Positions 12,301-26,960 of a DNA stretch of 64,000 nt are shown piece by piece. The stretch is from Brienomyrus brachyistius. Taxonomy: Eukaryota; Chordata; Actinopteri; Osteoglossiformes; Mormyridae. Position 1 is the first letter of the stretch. Each line of letters opens with the position of its first letter. Below the pieces are notes generated by a model. The model did not search any database, was not told the origin of the DNA, and saw only the letters and a list, made by a program, of their open reading frames with translations. The position numbers and the translations under genes were made by a program. Location of the stretch: positions 62,001-126,000 of the forward strand of contig NW_026042449.1 in NCBI RefSeq assembly GCF_023856365.1, read 5' to 3'.

Positions 12301-15300
12301 TAATATGCTATGCTAATATGCTAATATGCTAATATGCTAATATGCTATGCTAATATGCTAATATGCTAATATGCTAATACGCTAATACGCTAATATGCTA
12401 ACACGCTATGCTAATATGCTAATATGCTAATATGCTAATATGCTAATATACTATGCTAATATGCTAATATGCTAATACGTTAATACGCTATGCTAATATG
12501 CTAATATGCTAATATGCTAATATGCTATGCTAATATGCTAATATGCTAATATGCTAATATGCTAATATGCTATGCTAATATGCTAATATGCTAATATGCT
12601 AATATGCTAACACGCTATGCTAATATGCTAATATGCTAATATGCTAATATGCTAATACGCTAATATGCTAACACGCTATGCTAATATGCTAATATGCTAA
12701 TATGCTATGCTAATATGCTAATATGCTAATACGCTAACACGCTATGCTAATATGCTATGCTAATATGCTAATATGCTAATATACTATGCTAATATGCTAA
12801 TATGCTAATATGCTAATATGCTAATATGCTATGCTAATATGCTAATATGCTAATATGCTAATATGCTAATATGCTAATATGCTTGCTAATATGCTAATAT
12901 GCTAATACGCTAACACGCTATGCTAATATGCTAATATGCTAATATGCTAATATGCTAATATGCTATGCTAATATGCTAATATGCTAATACGCTAACACGC
13001 TATGCTAATATGCTAATATGCTAATATGCTAATATGCTAATATGCTAATATGCTATGCTAATATGCTATGCTAATATGCTAATATGCTAATATGCTAATA
13101 TGCTATACTAATATGCTAATATGCTAATATGCTATGCTAATATGCTAATATGCTAATATGCTATGCTAATATGCTAATATGCTAATATGCTAATATGCTA
13201 ATATGCTAATATGCTATGCTAATATGCTAATATGCTAATATGTTAATATGCTATGCTAATATGCTATATTAATATGCTAATATGTTAATACGCTAACACG
13301 CTATGCTAATATGCTATGCTAATATCCTATGCTAATATGCTATGCTAATATGCTAATATGCTAATATGCTAATATGCTAATATACTATGCTAATATGCTA
13401 ATATGCTAATATGCTAATATGCTAATATGCTAATATGCTATGCTAATATGCTAATATGCTAATATGCTATGCTAATATGCTAATATGCTAATATGTTAAT
13501 ATGCTAACACGCTATGCTAATATGCTAATATGCTATGCTAATATGGTAATATGCTAATATGCTATGCTAATATACTAATATGTTAATATGCTAATATGCT
13601 AATATGCTATGCTAATATGCTAATATGCTAATATGCTAATATGCTAATATGCTATGCTAATATGCTAATATGCTAATATGCTATGCTAATATGTTAATAT
13701 GCTAATATGCTAATATGCTAATATGCTATGCTAATATGCTAATATGCTAATATGCTAATACGCTAACACGCTATGCTAATATGCTAATATACTAATATGT
13801 TAATATGCTATGCTAATATGCTATGCTAATATGCTATGCTAATATGCTATGTTAATATGCTAATATGCTAATATGCTAATATGCTAATATGCTAATATAC
13901 TATGCTAATATGCTAATATGCTAATATGCTAATATGCTATGCTAATATGCTAATATGCTATGCTAATATGCTAATATGCTAATACGTTAACACGCTATGC
14001 TAATATGCTAATATGCTAATATGCTAATATGCTAATATGTTATGCTAATATGCTATGCTAATATGCTATGCTAATATGCTAATATGCTAATATGCTAATA
14101 TGCTAATATGCTATGCTAATATGCTAATATGCTAATATGCTAATATGCTAACACCTTATACTATGCTAATATGCTAATATGCTAATATGCTAATATGCTA
14201 ATATGCTAATATGCGAATATGCTATGTTAATATGCTAATATGCTAATATGCTAATATGCTAATATGCTATGCTAATATGCTAATATGCTAATACGCTAAC
14301 ACGCTATGCTAATATGCTAATATGCTAATATGCTAATATACTATGCTAATATGCTAATATGCTAATATGCTATGCCAATATGCTAATATGCTAATATGCT
14401 ATGCTAATATGCTAATATGCTAATATGCTAATATGCTAATATGCTAATATGCTAATATGTTATGCTAATATGCTAATATGCTAATATGCTAACACGCTAT
14501 GCTAATATGCTAATATGCTAATATGCTAATATGTTAATATGCTATGCTAATATGCTAATATGCTAATTTGCTAATATGCTATGCTAATATGCTAATATGC
14601 TAATACGCTAACACGCTATGCTAATATGCTAATATGCTAATATGCTAATATGCTATGCTAATATGCTAATATGCTAATACGCTAATATGCTAACACGCTA
14701 TGCTAATATGCTAATATGCTAATATGCTAATATGCTATGCTAATTTGCTAATATGCTAATATGCTAATATGCTAATATGCTAATATGCTAATATGCTATG
14801 CTAATATGCTAATATGCTAATATGCTAACACGCTATGCTAATATGCTAATATGCTAATATGCTAATATGCTATGTTAATATGCTAATATGCTAATATGCT
14901 AATATGCTAATATGCTATGCTAATAGCTAATATGCTAATATGCTAATATGATAATATGCTAATATGCTAATATGCTAATATGCTAATATGCTAATATGCT
15001 AATACGCTAACACGCTATGCTAATATGCTAATATGCTATGCTAATATGCTAATATGCTAATATGCTAATATGCTAATATGCTAATATACTATGCTAATAT
15101 GTTAATATGCTAATATGCTAATATGCTAATATGCTAATATGCTAATACGCTAATATGCTAACACGCTATGCTAATATGCTAATATGCTATGCTAATATGC
15201 TAATATGCTAATATGCTAATATGCTAATATGCTAATACGCTAACACGCTATGCTAATATGCTAATATGCTAATATACTAATATGCTATGCTAATATGCTA

Positions 15301-15548
15301 ATATGTTAATATGCTAATATGCTAATATGTTAATATGCTAATATACTATGCTAATATGCTAATATGCTAATACGTTAATATGCTAACATGCTATGCTAAT
15401 ATGCTAATATGCTAATATGCTAATATGCTACGCTAATATGCTAATATGCTAATACGCTAACACGCTATGCTAATATGCTAATATGCTAATATGCTATGCT
15501 AATATGCTAATATGCTAATATGCTAATATGCTAATATGCTATGCTAAT

Positions 15549-15564
15549 ATGCAAATATGCAAAT
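15549..15564 (+). other. Two adjacent exact octamer motifs ATGCAAAT
   Basis: A T-to-A change in two successive long units turns ATGCTAAT into ATGCAAAT at 15,549-15,556 and 15,557-15,564. ATGCAAAT is the consensus site of animal POU-domain proteins such as Oct-1. The pair is conserved in superblock copy 2. Binding is not shown by the sequence; a chance variant spread by duplication is equally possible. Confidence 0.4.
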
Positions 15565-18310
15565 ATGCTAATATGCTAATATGCTAATATGCTAATATGC
15601 TATGCTAATATGCTATGGTAATATGCTAATATGCTAATACGCTAACACGCTATGCTAATATGCTATGCTAATATGCTATGCTAATATGCTAATATGCTAT
15701 ATACTATGCTAATATACTATGCTAATATGCTAATATGCTAATATGCTATGCTAATATGCTAATATGCTAATATGCTAATATGTTAATATGCTAACACGCT
15801 ATGCTAATATGCTAATATGCTATGCTAATATGGTAATATGTTAATATGCTATGCTAATATACTAATATGTTAATATGCTAATATGCTAATATGCTATGCT
15901 AATATGCTAATATGCTAATATGCTAATATGCTATGCTAATATGCTAATATGCTAACACGCTATGCTAATATGCTAATATGCTAATATGCTAATATGCTAA
16001 TACGCTAATATGCTAACACTCTATGCTAATATGCTAATATGCTAATATGCTAATATGCTAATATGCTATGCTAATATGCTAATATGCTAATATGCTAATA
16101 CGCTAACACGCTATGCTAATATGCTATGCTAATATGCTAATATGCTAATATACTATGCTAATATGCTAATATGCTAATATGCTAATATGCTATGCTAATA
16201 TGCTAATATGCTAATATGTTAATATGCTAACACGCTATGCTAATATGCTAATATGCTATGCTAATATGGTAATATGCTAATATGCTATGCTAATATACTA
16301 ATATAATATGCTAATATGCTAATATGCTATGCTAATATGCTAATATGCTAATATGCTAATATGCTATGCTAATATGCTAATATGCTAATATGCTAATATG
16401 CTATGCTAATATGTTAATATGCTAATATGCTAATATGCTAATATGCTATGCTAATATGCTAATATGCTAATATGCTAATACGCTAACACGCTATGCTAAT
16501 ATGCTAATATACTAATATGCTAATATGCTATGCTAATATGCTATGCTAATATGCTATGCTAATATGCTATGCTAATATGCTATGTTAATATGCTAATATG
16601 CTAATATGCTAATATGCTAATATACTATGCTAATATGCTAATATGCTAATATGCTAATATGCTATGCTAATATGCTAATATGCTATGCTAATATGCTAAT
16701 ATGCTAATACGTTAACACGCTATGCTAATATGCTAATATGCTAATACGTTAACACGCTATGCTAATATGCTAATATGCTAATATGCTAATATGCTATGCT
16801 AATATGCTAATATGCTAATACGCTAACACGCTATGCTAATATGCTATGCTAATATGCTAATATGCTAATATACTATGCTAATATGCTAATATGCTAATAT
16901 GCTAATATGCTATGCTAATATGCTAATATGCTATGCTAATATGCTAATATGCTATGCTAATATGCTAATATGCTAATATGCTAACACGCTATGCTAATAT
17001 GCTAATATGCTAATATGCTATGCTAATATGCTAATATGCTAATACGCTAACACGCTATGCTAATATGCTATGCTAATATGCTAATATGCTAATATACTAT
17101 GCTAATATGCTAATATGCTAATATGCTAATATGCTACGCTAATATGTTAATATGCTAATATGTTAATATGCTAATATGTTAATATGCTAATATGCTATGC
17201 TAATATGCTAATATGCTAATACGCTAACACGCTATGCTAATATGCTAATATGCTAATATGCTAATATGCTAATATGCTAATATGCTAATATGCTATGCTA
17301 ATATGCTATGCTAATATGCTAATATGCTAATATGCTAATATGCTATACTAATATGCTAATATGCTAATATGCTATGCTAATATGCTAATATGCTAATATG
17401 CTATGCTAATATGCTAATATGCTAAAATGCTAATATGCTATGCTAATATGCTAATATGCTAATATGCTAATATGCTAATATGCTAATATGCTATGCTAAT
17501 ATGCTATATTAATATGCTAATATGCTAATACGCTAACACGCTATGCTAATACGCTATGCTAATATGCTAATATGCTAATATGCTAATATGCTATGCTAAT
17601 ATGCTAATATGCTAATATGCTAATATGCTAATATGCTATGCTAATATGCTAATATGCTAATATGCTAATATGCTAACACGCTATGCTAATATGCTAATAT
17701 GCTAATATGCTAATATGCTAATATGCTAATACGCTAATATGCTAACACGCTATGCTAATATGCTAATATGCTAATATGCTAATATGCTATGCTAATATGC
17801 TAATATGCTAATACGCTAACACGCTATGCTAATATGCTATGCTAATATGCTAATATGCTAATATACTATACTAATATGCTAATATGCTAATATGCTAATA
17901 TGCTATGCTAATATGCTAATATGCTAATATGCTAATATGCTAATATGCTATGCTAATATGCTAATATGCTAATACGCTAACACGCTATGCTAATATGCTA
18001 ATATGCTAATATGCTAATATGCTAATATGCTAATATGCTATGCTAATATGCTATGCTAATATGCTAATATGCTAATATGCTAATATGCTAATATGCTAAT
18101 ATGCTATACTAATATGCTAATATGCTAATATGCTATGCTAATATGCTAATATGCTAATATGCTAATACGCTAACACGCTGCTAATATGCTAATATGCTAA
18201 TATGCTAATATGCTATGCTATATGCTAATATGCTAATATGCTAATATGCTATGCTAATATGCTAATATGCTAATATGCTAATATGCTATGCTAATATGCT
18301 AATATGCTAA

Positions 18311-18660
18311 TATGCTAACACGCTTTGCTAATATGCTATGCTAATATGCTAATATGCTTAAATGCTATGCTAATATGCTAACATGCTAATATGCTAACAT
18401 GCTAATATGCTAATATGTTAATTTGCTAATATGCTAATATGCTATGCTAATATGTTAATATGCTAATATGCTATGCTAATATGCTAATATGCTAATATGC
18501 TAATATGCTAATATGCTATGCTAATATGCTAATATGCTAATATGCTAACACGCTATGCTAATATGCTATGCTAATATGCTAATATGCTTAAATGCTATGC
18601 TAATATGCTAACATGCTAATATGCTAACATGCTAATATGCTAATATGCTAATTTGCTAAT
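18311..18660 (+). repeat. Local 230-bp tandem duplication inside superblock copy 1
   Basis: The GCTTAAATGC landmark is present twice in close succession, at 18,356 and 18,586, with an offset of 230 bp. The preceding GCTAACACGCT (about 18,315 and 18,545) and the following pair of GCTAACATGC units and ATTTGC unit are also duplicated. The first copy has CGCTTTGC and GTTAATTTG where the second has CGCTATGC and GCTAATTTG, so the two are not identical. The corresponding part of superblock copy 2 lacks this landmark. Confidence 0.82.
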
Positions 18661-20469
18661 ATGCTAATATGCTATGCTAATATGCTAATATGCTAATATG
18701 CTAATATGCTAATATGCTATGCTAATATGCTAATATGCTAATATGCTAATATGCTAATACGCTAATATGCTAATATGCTAATATGCTAATATGCTAATAT
18801 GCTAATATGCTAATACGCTAATATGCTAACACGCTATGCTAATATGCTAATATGCTAATATGCTAATATGCTAATATGCTATGCTAATATGCTAATATGC
18901 TAATACGCTAACACGCTATGCTAATATGCTATGCTAATATGCTAATATGCTAATATACTATACTAATATGCTAATATGCTAATATGCTAATATGCTATGC
19001 TAATATGCTAATATGCTAATATGCTAATATGCTAATATGCTATGCTAATATGCTAATATGCTAATACGCTAACACGCTATGCTAATATGCTAATATGCTA
19101 ATATGCTAATATGCTAATATGCTAATATGCTATGCTAATATGCTATGCTAATATGCTAATATGCTAATATGCTAATATGCTAATATGCTATACTAATATG
19201 CTAATATGCTAATATGCTATGCTAATATGCTAATATGCTAATATGCTATGCTAATATGCTAATATGCTAATATGCTAATATGCTATGCTAATATGCTAAT
19301 ATGCTAATATGCTATGCTAATATGCTATATTAATATGCTAATATGCTAATACGCTAACACGCTATGCTAATATGCTATGCTAATATGCTATGCTAATATG
19401 CTATGCTAATATGCTAATATGCTAATATGCTAATATGCTATATACTATGCTAATATGCTAATATGCTAATATGCTAATATGCTAATATGCTATGCTAATA
19501 TGCTAATATGCTAATCTGCTATGCTAATATGCTAATATGCTAATATGCTAATATGTTAATATGCTACCACGCTATGCTAATATGCTAATATGCTATGCTA
19601 ATATGGTAATATGCTAATATGCTATGCTAATATACTAATATGTTAATATGCTAATATGCTAATATGCTATGCTAATATGCTAATATGCTAATATGCTATG
19701 CTAATATGCTAATATGTTAATATGCTAATATGCTATGCTAATATGCTAATATGCCTAATATGCTAATATGCTATGCTAATATGTTAATATGCTAATATGC
19801 TAATATGCTAATATGCTATGCTAATATGCTAATATGCTAATATGCTAATACGCTAACACGCTATGCTAATATGCTAATATACTAATATGCTAATATGCTA
19901 TGCTAATATACTATGCTAATATGCTATGCTAATATGCTATGTTAATATGCTAATATGCTAATATGCTAATATGCTAATATGCTAATATGCTAATATACTA
20001 TGCTAATATGCTAATATGCTAATATGCTAATATGCTATGCTAATATGCTAATATGCTATGCTAATATGCTAATATGCTAATACGTTAACACGCTATGCTA
20101 ATATGCTAATATGCTAATATGCTAATATGCTAATATGCTAATATGCTAATAGCTATGCTAATATGCTAATATGCTAATATGCTATGCTAATATGCTAATA
20201 TGCTAATATGCTATGCTATATGCTAATATGCTAATTTGCTAATATGCTATGCTAATATGCTAATATGCTAATATGCTTATATGCTATGTTAATATGCTAA
20301 TATGCTAATATGCTAATATGCTATGCTAATATGCTAATATGCTAATATGCTAATATGCTATGCTAATATGCTAATATGCTAATATGCTAATATGCTGCTA
20401 ATATGCTAATATGCTAATACGCTAACACGCTATGCTAATATGCTAATATGCTATGCTAATATGCTAATA

Positions 20470-23100
20470 TACTAATATGCTAATTTTGCCTAATATGCTA
20501 ATAATGCTAATATGCTAATATGCTAATATGCTAATATGCTAATATGCTTAACGCTATGCTAAAGTATGCTAATCTATGCTAATATGCTAATATGCTATGC
20601 TAATATGCTAATATGCTAATACGCTAACACGCTATGCTAATATGCTAATATGCTAATATGCTTAATATGCTAATATGCTATGCTATGCTAATATGCTAAT
20701 ATGCTAATATGCTAATATGCCTAATATGCTAATGTTAATATGCTAATATGCTATGCTAATATGCTAATATGCTAATACGCTAATATGCTAACATGCTATG
20801 CTAATATGCCTAATATGCTAATATGCTAATATGCTATGCTAATATGCTATGCTAATATGCTATGCTAATATGCTAATATGCTAATATGCTATCTAATATG
20901 CCTAATATGTTAATATGCTAATATGCTATGCTAATATGCTAATATACTAATATGCTAATATGCTATGCTAATACGCTATGCTAACACGATATGCTAATAT
21001 GCTAATATGCCTAAAATGCTAATACGCTAATACGCTAATATGCTAACACGCTATGCTAATATGCTAATATGCTAATATGCTATGCTATATGCTAATATGC
21101 TAATATGCTAATATGCTAATATACTATGCTAATATACTATGCTTAATATGCTAATATGCTAATATGTTAATATGCTAATATGCTATGCTAATATGCTAAT
21201 ATGCTAATACACTAACACGCTATGCTAATATGTTAATATGCTAATATGCTATGCTAATATGCTAATATGCTAATATGCTAATATGCTATGCTAATATGCT
21301 AATATGCTAATATGCTAATATGCTAATACGCTAATACGCTAATATGCTAACACGCTATGCTAATATGCTAATATGCTAATATGCTAATATGCTAATATAC
21401 TATGGCTAATATGCTAATATGCTAATACGTTAATACGCTATGCTAATATGCTAATATGCTAATATGCTAATATGCTATGCTAATATGCTAATATGCTAAT
21501 ATGCTAATATGCTAATATGCTAATATGCTATGCTAATATGCTAATATGCTAATATGCTAATATGCTAACACGCTATGCTAATATGCTAATATGCTAATAT
21601 GCTAATATGCCTAATACGCTAATATGCTAACACGCTATGCTAATATGCTAATATGCTAATATGCTAATATGCTATGCCTAATATGCTAATATGCTAATAC
21701 GCTAACACGCTATGCTAATATGCTATGCTAATATGCTAATATACTATGCTAATATGCTAATATGCTAATATGCTAATATGCTAATATGCTATGCTAATAT
21801 GCTAATATGCTAATATGCTATGCTAATATGCTAATATGCTAATACGCTAACACGCTATGCTAATATGCTAATATGCTAATATGCTAATATGCTAATATGC
21901 TAATATGCTATGCTAATATGCTATGCTAATATGCTAATATGCTAATATGCTAATATGCTATACTAATATGCTAATATGCTAATATGCTATGCTAATATGC
22001 TAATATGCTAATATGCTATGCTAATATGCTAATATGCTAATATGCTAATATGCTAATATGCTATGCTAATATGCTAATATGCTAATATGTTAATATGCTA
22101 TGCTAATATGCTATATTAATATGCTAATATGTTAATACGCTAACACGCTATGCTAATATGCTATGCTAATATCCTATGCTAATATGCTATACTAATATGC
22201 CTAATATGCTAATATGCTAATATGCTAATATACTATGCTAATATGCTAATATGCTAATATGCTAATATGCTAATATGCTAATATGCTATGCTAATATGCT
22301 AATATGCTAATATGCTATGCTAATATGCTAATATGCTAATATGTTAATATGCTAACACGCTATGCTAATATGCTAATATGCTATGCTAATATGGTAATAT
22401 GCTAATATGCTATGCTAATATACTAATATGTTAATATGCTAATATGCTAATATGCTATGCTAATATGCTAATATGCTAATATGCCTAATATGCTATGCTA
22501 ATATGCTAATATGCTAATATGCTAATATGCTATGCTAATATGTTAATATGCTAATATGCCTAATATGCTATGCTAATATGCTAATATGCTAATATGCTAA
22601 TACGCTAACACGCTATGCTAATATGCTAATATACTAATATGTTAATATGCTATGCTAATATGCTATGCTAATATGCTATGCTAATATGCTATGTTAATAT
22701 GCTAATATGCTAATATGCTAATATGCTAATATACTATGCTAATATGCTAATATGCTAATATGCTAATATGCTATGCTAATATGCTAATATGCTATGCTAA
22801 TATGCTAATATGCTAATACGTTAACACGCTATGCTAATATGCTAATATGCTAATATGTTATGCTAATATGCTATGCTAATATGCTAATATGCTAATATGC
22901 TAATATGCTAATATGCTATGCTAATATGCTAATATGCTAATATGCTAATATGCTAACACCTTATACTATGCTAATATGCTAATATGCTAATATGCTAATA
23001 TGCTAATATGCCTAATATGCTAATATGCGAATATGCTATGTTAATATGCTAATATGCTAATATGCTAATATGCTAATATGCCTATGCTAATATGCTAATA
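20470..23100 (+). other. Cluster of single-base insertions in the satellite
   Basis: Units with an extra C (TGCCTAATATG) are frequent here, for example near 20,479, 20,720, 20,809, 20,900, 21,010, 21,610, 21,668, 22,200, 22,485, 22,559, 23,009 and 23,081. There are also irregular stretches such as GCTTAACGCTATGCTAAAGTATGC near 20,547-20,570. The homologous part of superblock copy 1 (11.5-14.3 kb) almost lacks them. This pattern looks more like residual sequencing or consensus error than inherited variation. Confidence 0.6.
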
Positions 23101-24358
23101 TGCTAATACGCTAACACGCTATGCTAATATGCTAATATGCTAATATGCTAATATGCTATGCCAATATGCTAATATGCTAATATGCTATGCTAATATGCTA
23201 ATATGCTAATATGCTAATATGCTAATGTGCTAATATGCTAATATGCTAATATGTTATGCTAATATGCTAATATGCTAATATGCTAACACGCTATGCTAAT
23301 ATGCTAATATGCTAATATGCTAATATGTTAATATGCTATGCTAATATGCTAATATGCTAATTTGCTAATATGCTATGCTAATATGCTAATATGCTAATAC
23401 GCTAACACGCTATGCTAATATGCTAATATGCTAATATGCTAATATGCTATGCTAATATGCTAATATGCTAATACGCTAATATGCTAACACGCTATGCTAA
23501 TATGCTAATATGCTAATATGCTAATATGCTATGCTAATTTGCTAATATGCTAATATGCTAATATGCTAATATGCTAATATGCTAATATGCTATGCTAATA
23601 GGCTAATATGCTAACACGCTATGCTAATATGCTAATATGCTAATATGCTAATATGCTATGTTAATATGCTAATATGCTAATATGCTAATATGCTAATATG
23701 CTATGCTAATATGCTAATATGCTAATATGCTAATATGATAATATGCTAATATGCTAATATGCTAATATGCTAATATGCTAATATGCTAATACGCTAACAC
23801 GCTATGCTAATATGCAAATATGCTATGCTAATATGCTAATATGCTAATATGCTAATATGCTAATATACTATGCTAATATGCTAATATGCTAATATGCTAA
23901 TATGCTAATATGCTAATACGCTAATATGCTAACACGCTATGCTAATATGCTAATATGCTAATATGCTAATATGCTATACTAATATGCTAATATGCTAATA
24001 TGCTAATATGCTATTATGCTAATATGCTAATACGCTAACACGCTATGCTAATATGCTAATATGCTAATATACTAATATGCTATGCTAATATGCTAATATG
24101 TTAATATGCTAATATGCTAATATGTTAATATGCTAATATGCTATGCTAATATGCTATATGCTAATACGTTAATATGCTAACATGCTATGCTAATATGCTA
24201 ATATGCTAATATGCTAATATGCTAATATGCTAATATGCTACGCTAATATGCTAATATGCTAATACGCTAACACGCTATGCTAATATGCTAATATGCTAAT
24301 ATGCTATGCTAATATGCTAATATGCTAATATGCTAATATGCTAATATGCTATGCTAAT

Positions 24359-24374
24359 ATGCAAATATGCAAAT
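24359..24374 (+). other. Duplicated copy of the paired ATGCAAAT motifs
   Basis: This is the homologue of the pair at 15,549, 8810 bp downstream, in superblock copy 2. Single ATGCAAAT sites were also seen at 2988, 23,812, 30,589, 33,799, 38,142, 40,478, 46,401, 50,092 and 57,709. Several of these sit at homologous places in repeated modules, so they spread by duplication. Confidence 0.4.
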
Positions 24375-26299
24375 ATGCTAATATGCTAATATGCTAATAT
24401 GCTAATATGCTATGCTAATATGCTATGGTAATATGCTAATATGCTAATACGCTAACACGCTATGCTAATATGCTATGCTAATAGCTATGCTAATATGCTA
24501 ATATGCTAATATACTATGCTAATATGCTAATATGCTAATATGTTATGCTAATATGCTAATATGCTAATATGCTATGCTAATATGCTAATATGTTAATATG
24601 CTAACACGCTATGCTAATATGCTAATATGCTATGCTAATATGGTAATATGTTAATATGCTATGCTAATATACTAATATGTTAATATGCTAATATGCTAAT
24701 ATGCTAATATGCTATGCTAATATGCTAATATGCTAATATGCTAATATGCTATGCTAATATGCTAATATGCTAACACGCTATGCTAATATGCTAATATGCT
24801 AATATGCTAATATGCTAATATGCTAATACGCTAATATGCTAACACGCTATGCTAATATGCTAATATGCTAATATGCTAATATGCTAATATGCTATGCTAA
24901 TATGCTAATATGCTAATACGCTAACACGCTATGCTAATATGCTATGCTAATATGCTAATATGCTAATATACTATGCTAATATGCTAATATGCTAATATGC
25001 TAATATGCTATGCTAATATGCTAATATGCTAATATGCTAATATGCTATGCTAATATGCTAATATGCTAATACGCTAACACGCTATGCTAATATGCTAATA
25101 TGCTAATATGCTAATATGCTAATATGCTAATATGCTAATATGCTATGCTAATATACTATGCTAATATGCTAATATGCTAATATGCTATACTAATATGCTA
25201 ATATGCTAATATGCTATGCTAATATGCTAATATGCTATGCTACTATGCTAATATGCTAATATGCTAATATGCTATGCTAATATGCTTAATATGCTAATAT
25301 GCTAATATGCTATGCTAATATGCTATATTAATATGCTAATATGCTAATACGCTAACACGCTATGCTAATATGCTATGCTAATATGCTATGCTAATATGCT
25401 AATATGCTAATATGCTAATATGCTAATATGCTAATATACTATGCTAATATGCTAATATGCTAATATGCTAATATGCTAATATGCTAATATGCTAATATGC
25501 TATGCTAATATGCTAATATGCTAATATGCTATGCTAATATGCTAATATGCTAATATGTTAATATGCTAACACGCTATGCCTATATGCTAATATGCTATGC
25601 TAATATGGTAATATGCCTAATATGCTATGCTAATATACTAATATAATATGCTAATATGCTAATATGCTATGCTAATATGCTAATATGCTAATATGCTAAT
25701 ATGCTATGCTAATATGCTAATATGCTAATATGCTAATATGCTATGCTAATATGTTAATATGCTAATATGCTAATATGCTAATATGCTATGCTAATATGCT
25801 AATATGCTAATATGCTAATACGCTAACACGCTATGCTAATATGCTAATATACTAATATGCTAATATGCTATGCTAATATGCTATGCTAATATGCTATGCT
25901 AATATGCTATGTTAATATGCTAATATGCTAATATGCTAATATGCTAATATACTATGCTAATATGCTAATATGCTAATATGCTAATATGCTATGCTAATAT
26001 GCTAATATGCTATGCTAATATGCTAATATGCTAATACGTTAACACGCTATGCTAATATGCTAATATGCTAATACGTTAACACGCTATGCTAATATGCTAA
26101 TATGCTAATATGCTAATATGCTATGCTAATATGCTAATATGCTAATACGCTAACACGCTATGCTAATATGCTATGCTAATATGCTAATATGCTAATATAC
26201 TATGCTAATATGCTAATATGCTAATATGCTAATATGCTATGCTAATATGCTAATATGCTAATATGCTAATATGCTATGCTAATATGCTAATATGCTATG

Positions 26300-26960
26300 C
26301 TAATATTAATATGCTATGCTAATATGCTAATATGCTAATATGCTACACGCTATGCTAATATGCTAATATGCTAATATGCTATGCTAATATGCTAATATGC
26401 TAATACGCTAACACGCTATGCTAATATGCTATGCTAATATGCTAATATGCTAATATACTATGCTAATATGCTAATATGCTAATATGCTAATATGCTACGC
26501 TAATATGTTAATATGCTAATATGTTAATATGCTAATATGTTAATATGCTAATATGCTATGCTATTGCTAATATGCTAATACGCTAACACGCTATGCTAAT
26601 ATGCTAATATGCTAATATGCTAATATGCTATATGCTATGCTAATATGCTATGCTAATATGCTAATATGCTAATATGCTAATATGCTAATATGCTAATATG
26701 CTAATATGCTATGCTAATATGCTAATATGCTAATATGCTATGCTAATATGCTAATATGCTAAATGCTAATAGCTATGCTAATATGCTAATATGCTAATAT
26801 GCTAATATGCTATGCTAATATGCTATATTAATATGCTAATATGCTAATACGCTAACACGCTATGCTAATACGCTATGCTAAATATGCTAATATGCTAATA
26901 TGCTAATATGCTATGCTAATATGCTAATATGCTAATATGCTAATAGCTAATTGCTAATAT
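26300..26960 (+). other. Cluster of short deletions in the satellite
   Basis: Broken units occur close together: CTAATATTAATATG (about 26,301), TGCTACACGC (26,341), GCTATTGCTAATATG (about 26,560), GCTAAATGCTAATAGCTATG (about 26,758) and TAATAGCTAATTGC (26,941). The homologous stretch of superblock copy 1 near 17 kb is regular apart from one TGCTAAAATGC unit. Consensus error or local damage to the array could explain this. Confidence 0.55.

Larger units (their letters stand above)
11480..20150 (+). repeat. ~9 kb superblock, copy 1
   Basis: Landmarks in this block recur in order in copy 2. Offsets are 8929 (GCTAATGTTA), 8948 (ACACGATATG), 8847 (ATATCCTATGC at 13,321), 8814 (TGCGAATATG, GCGA at 14,214), 8810 (double GCAAATATGC at 15,551), 9340 (ATATAATATG at 16,301), 9327 (first of two close CGTTAACACG units, 16,710), 9361 (CTACGC at 17,134) and about 8191 (ATGGTAATATG at 19,603). 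The drift of offsets shows several internal gains and losses of hundreds of bases, while landmark order is kept. The superblock is itself made of smaller repeated modules such as those marked by GCTATATTAATATG (13,265, 17,507, 19,326). Confidence 0.78.
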
